DNA of 48,086 nucleotides from a virus: positions 1 to 48,086 of IMG/VR virus record IMGVR_UViG_3300021131_000010. One strand, given 5' to 3'. Both the position numbers and the translations under genes were made by a program. Shown here in pieces: positions 30,664 to 36,760 of this stretch (position 1 is the stretch's first letter; each line of letters starts with the position of its first letter). Below the pieces are notes generated by a model. That model saw nothing but the letters and a program-made list of their open reading frames with translations. It was not told the DNA's origin and searched no databases.

Positions 30664-30744
30664 TGGAGTCCCTAGTCGGGAGTGGTACACCCAAAAACTA
30701 CCTTCTGGTGCAATGCCAGACCTTTCGTGAGGTTAGGGACTCCA
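30664..30744. ncRNA. Structured RNA candidate, cloverleaf-like
   Basis: An 11-bp perfect inverted repeat, TGGAGTCCCTA (30664-30674) with TAGGGACTCCA (30734-30744), encloses three smaller hairpins. They are GGTA/TACC, TCTGG/CCAGA (30704-30720, 7-base loop) and ACCT/AGGT (30720-30733). Size (about 80 nt), an AGTGGTA loop and a CCA at the 3' end recall a tRNA, but anticodon and T-loops are not canonical. It lies in the 178-bp gap between the secreted-peptide gene and the next promoter. Strand is uncertain because the fold is near symmetric. Confidence 0.5.
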
Positions 30745-30768
30745 CCCATGCAAAAAAGCAACAACCTA

Positions 30769-30796
30769 TTGCAGATGTATTATATCTATGTAATAC
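30769..30796 (+). promoter_or_regulatory. Early promoter TTGCAG-N16-TAATACTA with inverted repeat
   Basis: TTGCAG (30769-30774), 16 bases and TAATAC (30791-30796) are followed by TATGAATGTAGT and CACGAAAGGAA before the ATG at 30834. GTATTA and TAATAC (30777-30796) form an inverted repeat over the -10, a candidate operator. The layout is almost the same as the promoter at 28559. Confidence 0.72.
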
Positions 30797-30833
30797 TATG
30801 AATGTAGTCTGATAACCACGAAAGGAAATCAAA

Positions 30834-31022
30834 ATGAATATTGTTGAAATCTATCTTCAGCCTGAAAGATATAACCCAAGAGTGCAAGCCATAATTCCTG
30901 GCTGCTGGATGGCAGTTAGAAGTGATGGTAATGAATATCCAGTTTGTGCTGAATACTCAGCCAGCAATGCGGAAGAAGTATTTGCAATGATTAATGATTC
31001 ACAATCAAGACTTGGCAATTAA
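30834..31022 (+). CDS. Small protein, unknown
   Basis: This 62-residue protein (MNIVEIYLQPERYNPRVQAI) has the consensus CACGAAAGGAAATCAAA leader. It is the first of a run of tiny rightward genes. It has a central CWMAVRSDGNEYPVC and an acidic C-terminal helix. No family is recognised. Confidence 0.62.
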   Translation: MNIVEIYLQPERYNPRVQAIIPGCWMAVRSDGNEYPVCAEYSASNAEEVFAMINDSQSRLGN

Positions 31023-31024
31023 CC

Positions 31025-31186
31025 ATGTACTACATCTATGACGAACTCGGTATGCTTATGCGAAAAGTTCGTCATAAAGCAGAAGCAAAGCAGCTTGTCA
31101 GTATTAGAGATGGATGGTCTTATGTCTTTGTCAAGACCAAAAAGAAATCAATTAAGTCTTATAACTTTGCACCAGCACCTTTTTGA
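31025..31186 (+). CDS. Very small basic protein, unknown
   Basis: A 53-residue frame starts at the ATG at 31025, two bases after the previous stop. It is basic (MYYIYDELGMLMRKVRHKAE, then KTKKKSIKSYNF) with a short beta-alpha-beta look. The position in a gap-free operon supports it. No function is evident. Confidence 0.58.
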   Translation: MYYIYDELGMLMRKVRHKAEAKQLVSIRDGWSYVFVKTKKKSIKSYNFAPAPF

Positions 31187-31197
31187 AAGGAAATGAA

Positions 31198-31296
31198 ATG
31201 TTTTTAGATAGATTAGAAATTCCAGCCTGGGTTGAATGGGTAGGAGTCATTGCGATGGGTATTGTCTTTGGTTGTATGTTTGCCCTATCAATATGA
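31198..31296 (+). CDS. Single-pass membrane micro-protein
   Basis: A 32-residue frame starts at the ATG at 31198 behind GAAAGGAAATGAA. It is one amphipathic segment followed by a membrane helix (WVGVIAMGIVFGCMFALSI). Its stop overlaps the start of the next gene (ATGA), which supports translation. Confidence 0.55.
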   Translation: MFLDRLEIPAWVEWVGVIAMGIVFGCMFALSI

Positions 31297-31739
31297 AAGG
31301 TAATGAAAAGCCTTATGCGCTGCGAGTCCAATCCAACATAGGCGAGGACTTGTTTGAAATGTATTGTGAAAGACAAGGTTATACATTTAATCGAATTGGT
31401 TTTGATGAGCAAAAAGGCTTTGTTGCAAACTTTTTTAAATTAAGCCCAATTATTAGGAATTTGCCTGACTATGTTGTCAATGCAGGTTCTAAAACTTTTG
31501 TAGTGTGTGTTAAGGGTACTGCCAACTTTAAGCAAAAGGAATTTGAATTATTGCCAAAGATGGTGGAGTGTTTTAGTTCGGAAGATGCGCCCCTGGTCTA
31601 TGCTTTTTGTTTTCAGACTGAGCCAGTTCCGATTTTTGTTTTTCCCAATAGGATCATAGAGTTATACAACAACTCGATTGATGCTAAATGGGATGATGGT
31701 GTAGTACATCGAAACTTAAATATCAAGGAGCAATCATGA
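31293..31739 (+). CDS. PD-(D/E)XK nuclease-like protein
   Basis: The 148-residue frame starts at the ATG at 31293, coupled to the micro-protein stop; an upstream alternative at 31236 is less likely. SNIGEDLFEMYCERQGY and LPDYVVNAGSKTFVVCVKGT follow the PD-(D/E)XK layout, with D59 and K74. The expected acid of the E-x-K pair is Cys72 here, so activity is doubtful. It could be a nuclease variant for recombination, or a binding-only fold. Confidence 0.55.
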   Translation: MKGNEKPYALRVQSNIGEDLFEMYCERQGYTFNRIGFDEQKGFVANFFKLSPIIRNLPDYVVNAGSKTFVVCVKGTANFKQKEFELLPKMVECFSSEDAPLVYAFCFQTEPVPIFVFPNRIIELYNNSIDAKWDDGVVHRNLNIKEQS

Positions 31740-31942
31740 ATGAATATATTTGGACAGCAGCAGGTACAAACATTGAAGAAAGATGGATCAAGCAGTATGG
31801 CTGGATTCGCCCATCAGACCTTCCAGAGTACAAAGAAAAGTGGAAATATTTTCAGGAATTGCCATTGAGAAATCTAGATGACAAAGCCAAAGAGCAGTAT
31901 GAATTGGCATTAAAAAAAGCAAAGGTAGTTCGCATTAAATGA
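31736..31942 (+). CDS. Small protein, unknown
   Basis: This 68-residue protein (MNEYIWTAAGTNIEERWIKQ) has a helical charged C-terminal half, EQYELALKKAKVVRIK. AAGGAG precedes it and its start overlaps the previous stop by four bases. No family is recognised. Confidence 0.6.
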   Translation: MNEYIWTAAGTNIEERWIKQYGWIRPSDLPEYKEKWKYFQELPLRNLDDKAKEQYELALKKAKVVRIK

Positions 31943-32031
31943 CCCCAGATGAATGTCTTGCTTTTGCAGGAATCATTATTTTGGGATTTATAGTAGCAAC
32001 CATTCTTCACTTTAGGGACAGCAAAAAATGA
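31939..32031 (+). CDS. Single-pass membrane micro-protein
   Basis: A 30-residue frame starts at the ATG overlapping the previous stop and ends TGA overlapping the next start. One helix (AGIIILGFIVATILHF) spans the membrane and the end is charged (RDSKK). The double overlap is good support. Confidence 0.55.
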   Translation: MTPDECLAFAGIIILGFIVATILHFRDSKK

Positions 32032-32195
32032 ATGATATTAGCGATCAAATAGTAAAAGTTAGAAAATTAATTAACCAATTGGAGATGTTAAATGCCAATC
32101 CAGCTTTAGCTGGTAAGCAGCAGCTTTATGACAAAGCAATTGAATTAGATGTTTTGGTACAAAATATTATTATGCAAGTTGCTGATTATGCTTAA
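32028..32195 (+). CDS. Very small helical protein, unknown
   Basis: A 55-residue frame starts at the ATG at 32028, coupled to the preceding micro-protein. It is entirely helical (MNDISDQIVKVRKLINQLEM) and could form a coiled coil. No family is recognised. Confidence 0.55.
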   Translation: MNDISDQIVKVRKLINQLEMLNANPALAGKQQLYDKAIELDVLVQNIIMQVADYA

Positions 32196-32222
32196 AATAC
32201 AATTTTTCACGAAAGGTATTAT

Positions 32223-32456
32223 ATGACTTGGAATGTTCGATTGATGAAGATGTACGATGAACCTGATGAGGTTTATTTTGAGATGCGAGAGGTTTTCTAC
32301 AATGAAATGGGAAAGCCTTTAGGTCATACTGCTGCGGTTGTTGGCGGTCAAACCATTGATGAGATCGAGCACTACCTAGGTTTTATGAAAGAAGCATTGA
32401 CCAGGCATATTCTGGATGAGAGAGACTTTCATCAAAAGGGTGGTGAAAATGAGTGA
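32223..32456 (+). CDS. Small protein, unknown
   Basis: This 77-residue protein (MTWNVRLMKMYDEPDEVYFE) has a beta-strand-rich start and a helical end. This layout is common in small phage proteins annotated as DUFs. A CACGAAAGGTATTAT leader precedes it. It overlaps the next gene by eight bases. Confidence 0.6.
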   Translation: MTWNVRLMKMYDEPDEVYFEMREVFYNEMGKPLGHTAAVVGGQTIDEIEHYLGFMKEALTRHILDERDFHQKGGENE

Positions 32457-32625
32457 AGCGAAAGCCCTGGCTGATAGGCTAGAAGAACTCTATATCGGTC
32501 TGCATATCACCGAAGCAGCCCATTTATTGCGCCAATTAGAATCAGAAAATGAAGCCCTCAAAAAGCAAAACAATTATCTGATTAATTTGCCTTTGATGAA
32601 TAACATCCGAGAGCAGCAAAAATGA
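32449..32625 (+). CDS. Small coiled-coil protein, unknown
   Basis: I take the ATG at 32449 (MSEAKALADRLEELYIGLHI), giving 58 residues and leaving 11 residues of the longer frame out. The heptad pattern LRQLESENEALKKQ suggests a coiled coil. The start overlaps the previous stop. No family is recognised. Confidence 0.55.
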   Translation: MSEAKALADRLEELYIGLHITEAAHLLRQLESENEALKKQNNYLINLPLMNNIREQQK

Positions 32626-32786
32626 CTACTTTCACTACTGAAGATAGGGAAAAGGCAGAAAAAGAACCTATTCCTTTTGCTGGTCATGCTGATCTATCAA
32701 AAAAGGATGAGGAAGTCTGGCATTTTTCATTGGATGCTACCAATGGTGAAACTAAGATAGAAATTAAAAAGACTTGGGAATTCTAG
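32622..32786 (+). CDS. Very small charged protein, unknown
   Basis: A 54-residue frame starts at the ATG overlapping the previous stop. It is hydrophilic (MTTFTTEDREKAEKEPIPFA) with a beta-rich end (TKIEIKKTWEF). Its stop overlaps the end of the convergent TraR-like gene by four bases, and only a weak AT-rich hairpin with a T-run follows. Confidence 0.55.
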   Translation: MTTFTTEDREKAEKEPIPFAGHADLSKKDEEVWHFSLDATNGETKIEIKKTWEF

Positions 32787-32989
32787 CGACCAGAAATCTT
32801 CTTGATTTTTTGTTCTAGTTCCCAATCTTCTCTGCACTCAGCAGAGCAAAATCTACCTTCTGGAATCAATTCATTACAACAAAGGCAATGCCCAGTATAG
32901 GGATGCCTTTTTTTATTCCTGATTTCCGCTATTGCCATTTCTCTATGAAGTTGTTCGGTATCGCTGGCATCGTCAAAAATATCACTCAT
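32783..32989 (-). CDS. TraR/DksA-like zinc-finger protein (putative)
   Basis: This 68-residue protein has an acidic start (MSDIFDDASDTEQLHREMAI), like TraR and P2-type TraR relatives. A zinc knuckle follows: C35-x2-C38 in HCLCCNELIPEGR, then C48-x3-C52. DksA/TraR proteins enter the RNA polymerase secondary channel and mimic or extend ppGpp action. The spacing of the second Cys pair (FCSAEC) is also seen in unrelated short zinc ribbons, so the call is cautious. It is the last gene of the late leftward block. Confidence 0.55.
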   Translation of the reverse strand: MSDIFDDASDTEQLHREMAIAEIRNKKRHPYTGHCLCCNELIPEGRFCSAECREDWELEQKIKKISGR

Positions 32990-33435
32990 GCCAGAGTTCC
33001 ACCTACATTTTCATAGTATGCTTTTAAATAGCCCATTAAATTGGTATGTTGTCCATAAGGACTATTAGGCATAGATGCCCAGATGCGATTAGCTTTAATG
33101 ATGGCTTCTTCAAAATGACCTTGATTAATTAATTGATCTGCTCCGACCTCTTTAAGCAACTCCAGGGCAATGCAATCTTGGGAGTGAGGGGAGAAGTCAG
33201 GCAAACTCAATTGCGCCTTGTAGAAGTCGTAATTTCTCTCTAGGATTTGATATTTACCTGCTGCTGTAGATGTAATTCCTGCTGCGGTAATATGTTTTCT
33301 AGGGTGGTCTTTATAGCTTTGAAAAAGAGTTCCACCATAAAGAACATTGTAGCCATTATCAGAATGGGCTAATAAATCTCTGCCAATTTCAGAGAACCCA
33401 ATAGTCTTAAGCAAGGCTACTTCATTATTGGTCAT
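32986..33435 (-). CDS. Endolysin, lambda R-like lytic transglycosylase
   Basis: This 149-residue enzyme resembles lambda R: FSEIGRDLLAHSDNGYNVLY near the start (candidate catalytic E16), GGTLFQSYKDHPRK, then AAGKYQILERNYDFYKAQLS and a C-terminal ANRIWASMPNSPYGQHTN. It cuts peptidoglycan glycan strands in the periplasm at lysis. No signal sequence is present, so it needs a holin for release. It overlaps Rz by four bases. Confidence 0.9.
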   Translation of the reverse strand: MTNNEVALLKTIGFSEIGRDLLAHSDNGYNVLYGGTLFQSYKDHPRKHITAAGITSTAAGKYQILERNYDFYKAQLSLPDFSPHSQDCIALELLKEVGADQLINQGHFEEAIIKANRIWASMPNSPYGQHTNLMGYLKAYYENVGGTLA

Positions 33436-33833
33436 TTCAAGCCTAATTGCTGATTAACAAAATCTTGAAGGGATTCTAGTTGTTGGGTTGTTGCAGCGCA
33501 TTTTTCAACAAATTGTGGGTCGGTGGGAGTGCCATCAACTCCTGGGGTACTTTGGCTGGTGCTGGACAGTTTACTGCTACTGGGGTAGTGCATCCCACCA
33601 TAATAAGACTTAATGCGAGACAGCTTATTCTCGTAATCATTTGTCACCTGCTTGGTAATAATTTGTTGTTGAACTAAAAGGTCTTTATTGTGCTGCTCTT
33701 GAACTTTGCCTTCTGCTTCTACTTTTTCCTGGTAAGCCACCAGCTTAAGATGATATACATAACACCCACTACAAAAGCTAATGAATAGACCCAGAGCAAT
33801 AAAGAGAACTTTGAACCAAACATTAGGCTGCAT
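33432..33833 (-). CDS. Rz: Inner-membrane spanin, Rz-like
   Basis: The 133-residue form starts at the ATG at 33833, seven bases after AAAGAG; ATGs at 33839 and 33881 would lengthen it. A membrane helix (VWFKVLFIALGLFISFCSGC) is followed by a long coiled-coil region (LVAYQEKVEAEGKVQEQHNK). It would span the periplasm and fuse membranes with Rz1 in the last step of lysis. The Rz1 gene is embedded within it. Confidence 0.82.
   Translation of the reverse strand: MQPNVWFKVLFIALGLFISFCSGCYVYHLKLVAYQEKVEAEGKVQEQHNKDLLVQQQIITKQVTNDYENKLSRIKSYYGGMHYPSSSKLSSTSQSTPGVDGTPTDPQFVEKCAATTQQLESLQDFVNQQLGLK
33476..33640 (-). CDS. Rz1: Outer-membrane lipoprotein spanin, Rz1-like, embedded in Rz
   Basis: A 54-residue frame, shifted relative to Rz, starts at the ATG at 33640 and ends TAG at 33476. 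It has a signal and lipobox (LIMVGC, lipidated Cys17). A Pro/Ala/Val-rich mature part follows (CTTPVAVNCPAPAK), as in lambda Rz1. Full embedding in Rz is the lambda arrangement. Confidence 0.85.
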   Translation of the reverse strand: MITRISCLALSLIMVGCTTPVAVNCPAPAKVPQELMALPPTHNLLKNALQQPNN

Positions 33834-34059
33834 TTCCATCTCTTTCAGTAGCAGCTTGAGAGCCAACATAGACACCACCACCGCCTAAAATTGCGCCTAA
33901 CCCCATGCCAAATCCAGAAAAATCAATATTGTGGTTATAAAGAGTATGAATAAAACCAAGAACAACAATCGACAAAATCCCCAAAAAAACTCCAAACCTC
34001 GCAATACACCAGGTGTGATTATCATTTTGTGTAAGTATGTCAATAAAAAACTTTTTCAT
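33823..34059 (-). CDS. Small membrane protein, possible holin
   Basis: This 78-residue protein has two hydrophobic segments (IARFGVFLGILSIVVLGFIH and FGMGLGAILGGGGVYVGS) and a charged tail. It lies directly before the Rz and endolysin genes, a usual holin position. Two-helix small proteins of this size are often holins, but the motif is not diagnostic. Confidence 0.6.
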   Translation of the reverse strand: MKKFFIDILTQNDNHTWCIARFGVFLGILSIVVLGFIHTLYNHNIDFSGFGMGLGAILGGGGVYVGSQAATERDGNAA

Positions 34060-34280
34060 TTTTCCGATTGTTTTATTAATCGCTTATTGGCTTTTTTAAT
34101 AGCCTTCTTTTTGGCAGGTACAAACTTGACTTCGATAGGGTGATGGGAATTTTCTTCCTTTTTAACCTTCGGTTTGCGAGTAGTAGCCTTTTTTACCAGT
34201 TCTTTTTTAATTTCAGGTGCTACAGGGAAATCTGGAGTTTTAGGTTTCTTTTTGAGTAAAGCGCAGATCATTTTAAACAT
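34056..34280 (-). CDS. Lysine-rich small protein, unknown
   Basis: This 74-residue protein is extremely basic (ATTRKPKVKKEENSHHPIEV, KKKAIKKANKRLIK). It could bind nucleic acid or membrane. It overlaps both neighbours by a few bases in the lysis operon. No family is recognised. Confidence 0.6.
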   Translation of the reverse strand: MFKMICALLKKKPKTPDFPVAPEIKKELVKKATTRKPKVKKEENSHHPIEVKFVPAKKKAIKKANKRLIKQSEK

Positions 34281-34546
34281 TATGATTTATCCATTTTGGT
34301 ATCAAGTTTTGTCATAATTTGGTCTAATATGTGCTCAATTCTTGATAGCCTATAGTCCAAATCTGCTTTTTTTACATAGTCATTGGGAAGCATGACTTCT
34401 AAACTTTTTAAATCTCTAGCTAAAATAGTTTGATTTTTAGCTAAATTATCTTGACTCTTTGAAATGCTATTAACCCAATAGCTAATAACACCACCACCAA
34501 TAAAGTAGACCAGAGTCAAACCAGCGAAGATAGCTTCCCAAGACAT
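34280..34546 (-). CDS. Membrane-anchored coiled-coil protein, unknown
   Basis: This 88-residue protein has an N-terminal membrane helix (AIFAGLTLVYFIGGGVISYW) and a polar coiled-coil (SISKSQDNLAKNQTILARDL). This topology is common in small phage lysis-region proteins, sometimes holins or antiholins. The specific role is uncertain. Confidence 0.62.
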   Translation of the reverse strand: MSWEAIFAGLTLVYFIGGGVISYWVNSISKSQDNLAKNQTILARDLKSLEVMLPNDYVKKADLDYRLSRIEHILDQIMTKLDTKMDKS

Positions 34547-34548
34547 GA

Positions 34549-34728
34549 TTATGCAGCAGCAGCTTCAGCAGCAGGAGCAGCTTCAGGAGCAGCTTCAGGC
34601 ACTTTAATTTGAGGAGCAGCCTGGGCTTGCAAAGGGGCTACCAGGTGAGCAACTTCTTCATAAGGCTTCTTAATTAAGAACTGAAAAAGGGCTTCTACTA
34701 AGTCTTGAGTCAAATTAATTTGGTTCAT
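34549..34728 (-). CDS. Alanine/proline-rich small protein
   Basis: A 59-residue frame starts at the ATG at 34728 after AAAGGAAAAAA. A short helical start (MNQINLTQDLVEALFQFLIK) leads to a repetitive Ala/Pro/Glu tail (PEAAPEAAPAAEAAAA). The tail resembles flexible linkers. It starts the lysis operon. Confidence 0.6.
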   Translation of the reverse strand: MNQINLTQDLVEALFQFLIKKPYEEVAHLVAPLQAQAAPQIKVPEAAPEAAPAAEAAAA

Positions 34729-34765
34729 TTTTTTCCTTTAAATTAGGGCATCATTGCCTGAAATG

Positions 34766-34771
34766 ATTATA
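34766..34771 (-). promoter_or_regulatory. Possible -10 element for the lysis operon
   Basis: A perfect TATAAT lies on the minus strand in the gap between the adhesin stop and the Ala/Pro-rich gene. No convincing -35 is visible, so this is only a candidate. Confidence 0.35.
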
Positions 34772-34779
34772 TTATGAAA

Positions 34780-35460
34780 CTAAAAAAATGCTGTGATAAT
34801 AATTACTCCTGAACCACCAGCAGCACCAGCAAAACCATTTGTTCCAGCAGTACCACCAGCACCAGCAGCACCTACAGCATAACTATATGTCGCAGCTAAT
34901 GTGCCACTAATGTAGGCTTCAATATAGCCACCAGCAGCCCCACCTGCTCCAGCATATTGATTAGTTGCATTAGGATTCCATGCTCCACCACCGCCACCAG
35001 CACCAGTATTAGTTACTCCTGCATTTGGGTTTCCATTACCAAAAGCACCACCACCACCGCCACCAAAGGGACTAGATGCTCCAATACCTGATTGGACATA
35101 AATACCATTTGAACTTGAACCTGTAGCCCACAAACCACCTACTGAACCTGCTTGACCTTGAAATCCTTGACCAGCAGCACCAATATTGATTACAGTTGCG
35201 CCACCAGAACCAGAATAAATTCCAGCACCACCACCACCATAAGCAATTAATAGTGATCCAAAAGTAGTATTACCACCAGTTCCACCTGTTCCAGCAGTAC
35301 CATTATTTCCTGAACCACCACCGCCACCACCGCCACCTATCATTTTGATAAACAAATAAGAGCAATTTGCAGGGACAGTATAAGTTCCGCTACCAGATGT
35401 ATAAGATGTAACTTGTGGAGCAGAGGACATCATAGCCCCTTGAACTTTAGTAAGTGCCAT
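34780..35460 (-). CDS. Glycine-rich tail fibre adhesin
   Basis: This 226-residue protein has long polyglycine tracts (GGGGGGGG at 43-50, GGGGGG and GGGGG further on) between short beta segments. T-even gp38 adhesins use similar glycine-rich stretches to build polyglycine II sandwiches at the fibre tip. The first 40 residues (VTSYTSGSGTYTVPANCSYL) look like an attachment domain. It probably contacts the host receptor. Confidence 0.75.
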   Translation of the reverse strand: MALTKVQGAMMSSAPQVTSYTSGSGTYTVPANCSYLFIKMIGGGGGGGGSGNNGTAGTGGTGGNTTFGSLLIAYGGGGAGIYSGSGGATVINIGAAGQGFQGQAGSVGGLWATGSSSNGIYVQSGIGASSPFGGGGGGAFGNGNPNAGVTNTGAGGGGGAWNPNATNQYAGAGGAAGGYIEAYISGTLAATYSYAVGAAGAGGTAGTNGFAGAAGGSGVIIITAFF

Positions 35461-35654
35461 TATTCATATACCTCTGGTGTATTACCCTCTGCCAACCATG
35501 CTTGATAATCCTCATAGTCGGTGTTTAAAAACATTGGCGGTTTTGGGTCTGGTGGTGGAACTAATAAAGAATGTGAAGTTGAACCATCTTCATAAGTAAC
35601 AACTTTATATGGAGTTTTTTCCCTGCCAGCCAAATAATAGGATATTGTCATCAT
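35460..35654 (-). CDS. Small protein between fibre genes, unknown
   Basis: This 64-residue protein (MMTISYYLAGREKTPYKVVT) ends acidic and Tyr/Pro-rich (LNTDYEDYQAWLAEGNTPE). It overlaps both fibre genes by 1-4 bases. Small proteins beside fibres can be fibre chaperones; no motif proves this. Confidence 0.55.
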   Translation of the reverse strand: MMTISYYLAGREKTPYKVVTYEDGSTSHSLLVPPPDPKPPMFLNTDYEDYQAWLAEGNTPEVYE

Positions 35655-36748
35655 AGCTCCGCACTAAATCCCATGTAGGAAGTTTGATTTCCATTTGAAT
35701 ATAAATTATATGCAATACCTTGAGTAGCACCACTAACTGTCACACTTAAATTAGCTGCATTAGTTCCAGAATTGCCTGAATCTGCTAATGCGCTTGGAAC
35801 TTGTCCAACACCAGCACTATTTTCCCCCAAAAATAAATTGGCAGCAGAAAAATCCATAGCTGTTGGGGCAACCCTTAATGTTACTGGATAAGGTACAGTA
35901 ATTCTTAATGCAGATGAACTAAAAGAACTTCCAAGACCATAAATGTTGTAATTAACTGTAGGTTTTATTCTGTAATAATATCTTTGACATTGAATCAATT
36001 GTCTTGAATATTCTAAATTTTCATAGTTTGTTGCAGTTGTTCCAACTTCAAACTGAACTCCAGTAAGATAAAAATAAGCACCATTTGTTCCAACAATTTG
36101 AGGTTGTCCTGTATAACCATTGTAAAAGGTTGTACCCCATGTACCTGTAGTAGTGGTTGAATATGTAGAGCCATTACCTAAAGACCAAGCAATAATCATT
36201 CCAGCAGCATTAGTAGTAACCCATGTGCCTTGTCCTGCTGTGGGAGCATTGATTACTACAGAAACATAAGTCCAAGTATTAGCAGGAATTGTATAAGCAA
36301 AATTATAAAAATAAGTTCCTGGTTGATTTTGTACTCCACCACCATAAGTCCCTGCCGAACTTGCGTAAACCCAAAAAGACAAAGTACAAGTTTTAGCATT
36401 GGCAGTTCCCCAACCCAAATCTTGAATTGTAGTACCTTCAACAATTTGACCTAAACCAAAGAAATCACCTGCTCCATAGGTATAGTTTGTATTTCCTGTA
36501 ACACCTACATATTTTGTAAATCCTGCTGGTGGAGTTATTGAACCAGCATTTTGCTGGACATTAAATTTGTTTGTTTGTGTATTGTAGGTATACCATCTAT
36601 CTACATTGTATGTACTACTAGCAGGGTTAGTAATTTGTGCGCCATTATTCCTTTGGTCAATAAGCATATTGCCATTGATGATTCTATTCTTAAACCCTGT
36701 ACTTACTCCAGCAGAGCCTAATTGAGAAAGGATGTTTGATGTTGTCAT
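35651..36748 (-). CDS. Tail fibre/carbohydrate-binding-like protein
   Basis: This 365-residue protein has the common phage start FKNRIINGNMLIDQRNNGAQ, then YNVDRWYTYN. It continues with a beta-sandwich (KTCTLSFWVYASSAGTYGGG, YVSVVINAPTAGQGTW) as in carbohydrate-binding modules. The C-terminal third has SRQLIQCQRYYYRIK, a motif in several fibre tails. It is likely a receptor-binding part. Confidence 0.78.
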   Translation of the reverse strand: MTTSNILSQLGSAGVSTGFKNRIINGNMLIDQRNNGAQITNPASSTYNVDRWYTYNTQTNKFNVQQNAGSITPPAGFTKYVGVTGNTNYTYGAGDFFGLGQIVEGTTIQDLGWGTANAKTCTLSFWVYASSAGTYGGGVQNQPGTYFYNFAYTIPANTWTYVSVVINAPTAGQGTWVTTNAAGMIIAWSLGNGSTYSTTTTGTWGTTFYNGYTGQPQIVGTNGAYFYLTGVQFEVGTTATNYENLEYSRQLIQCQRYYYRIKPTVNYNIYGLGSSFSSSALRITVPYPVTLRVAPTAMDFSAANLFLGENSAGVGQVPSALADSGNSGTNAANLSVTVSGATQGIAYNLYSNGNQTSYMGFSAEL

Positions 36749-36760
36749 TTAATTTCCCAT

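Noticed and set aside
30668-30744. tRNA gene with acceptor GTCCCTA/TAGGGAC and encoded CCA
   Set aside because: Acceptor stem and D-loop fit, but no 7-base anticodon loop with T33 and no TTC-type T-loop in a 5-bp stem can be drawn, so I call only a structured RNA candidate.
30573-30812. 79-codon rightward frame over the secreted peptide and structured RNA
   Set aside because: It overlaps a better-supported signal-peptide gene in another frame, runs through the hairpin element and has no ribosome site.
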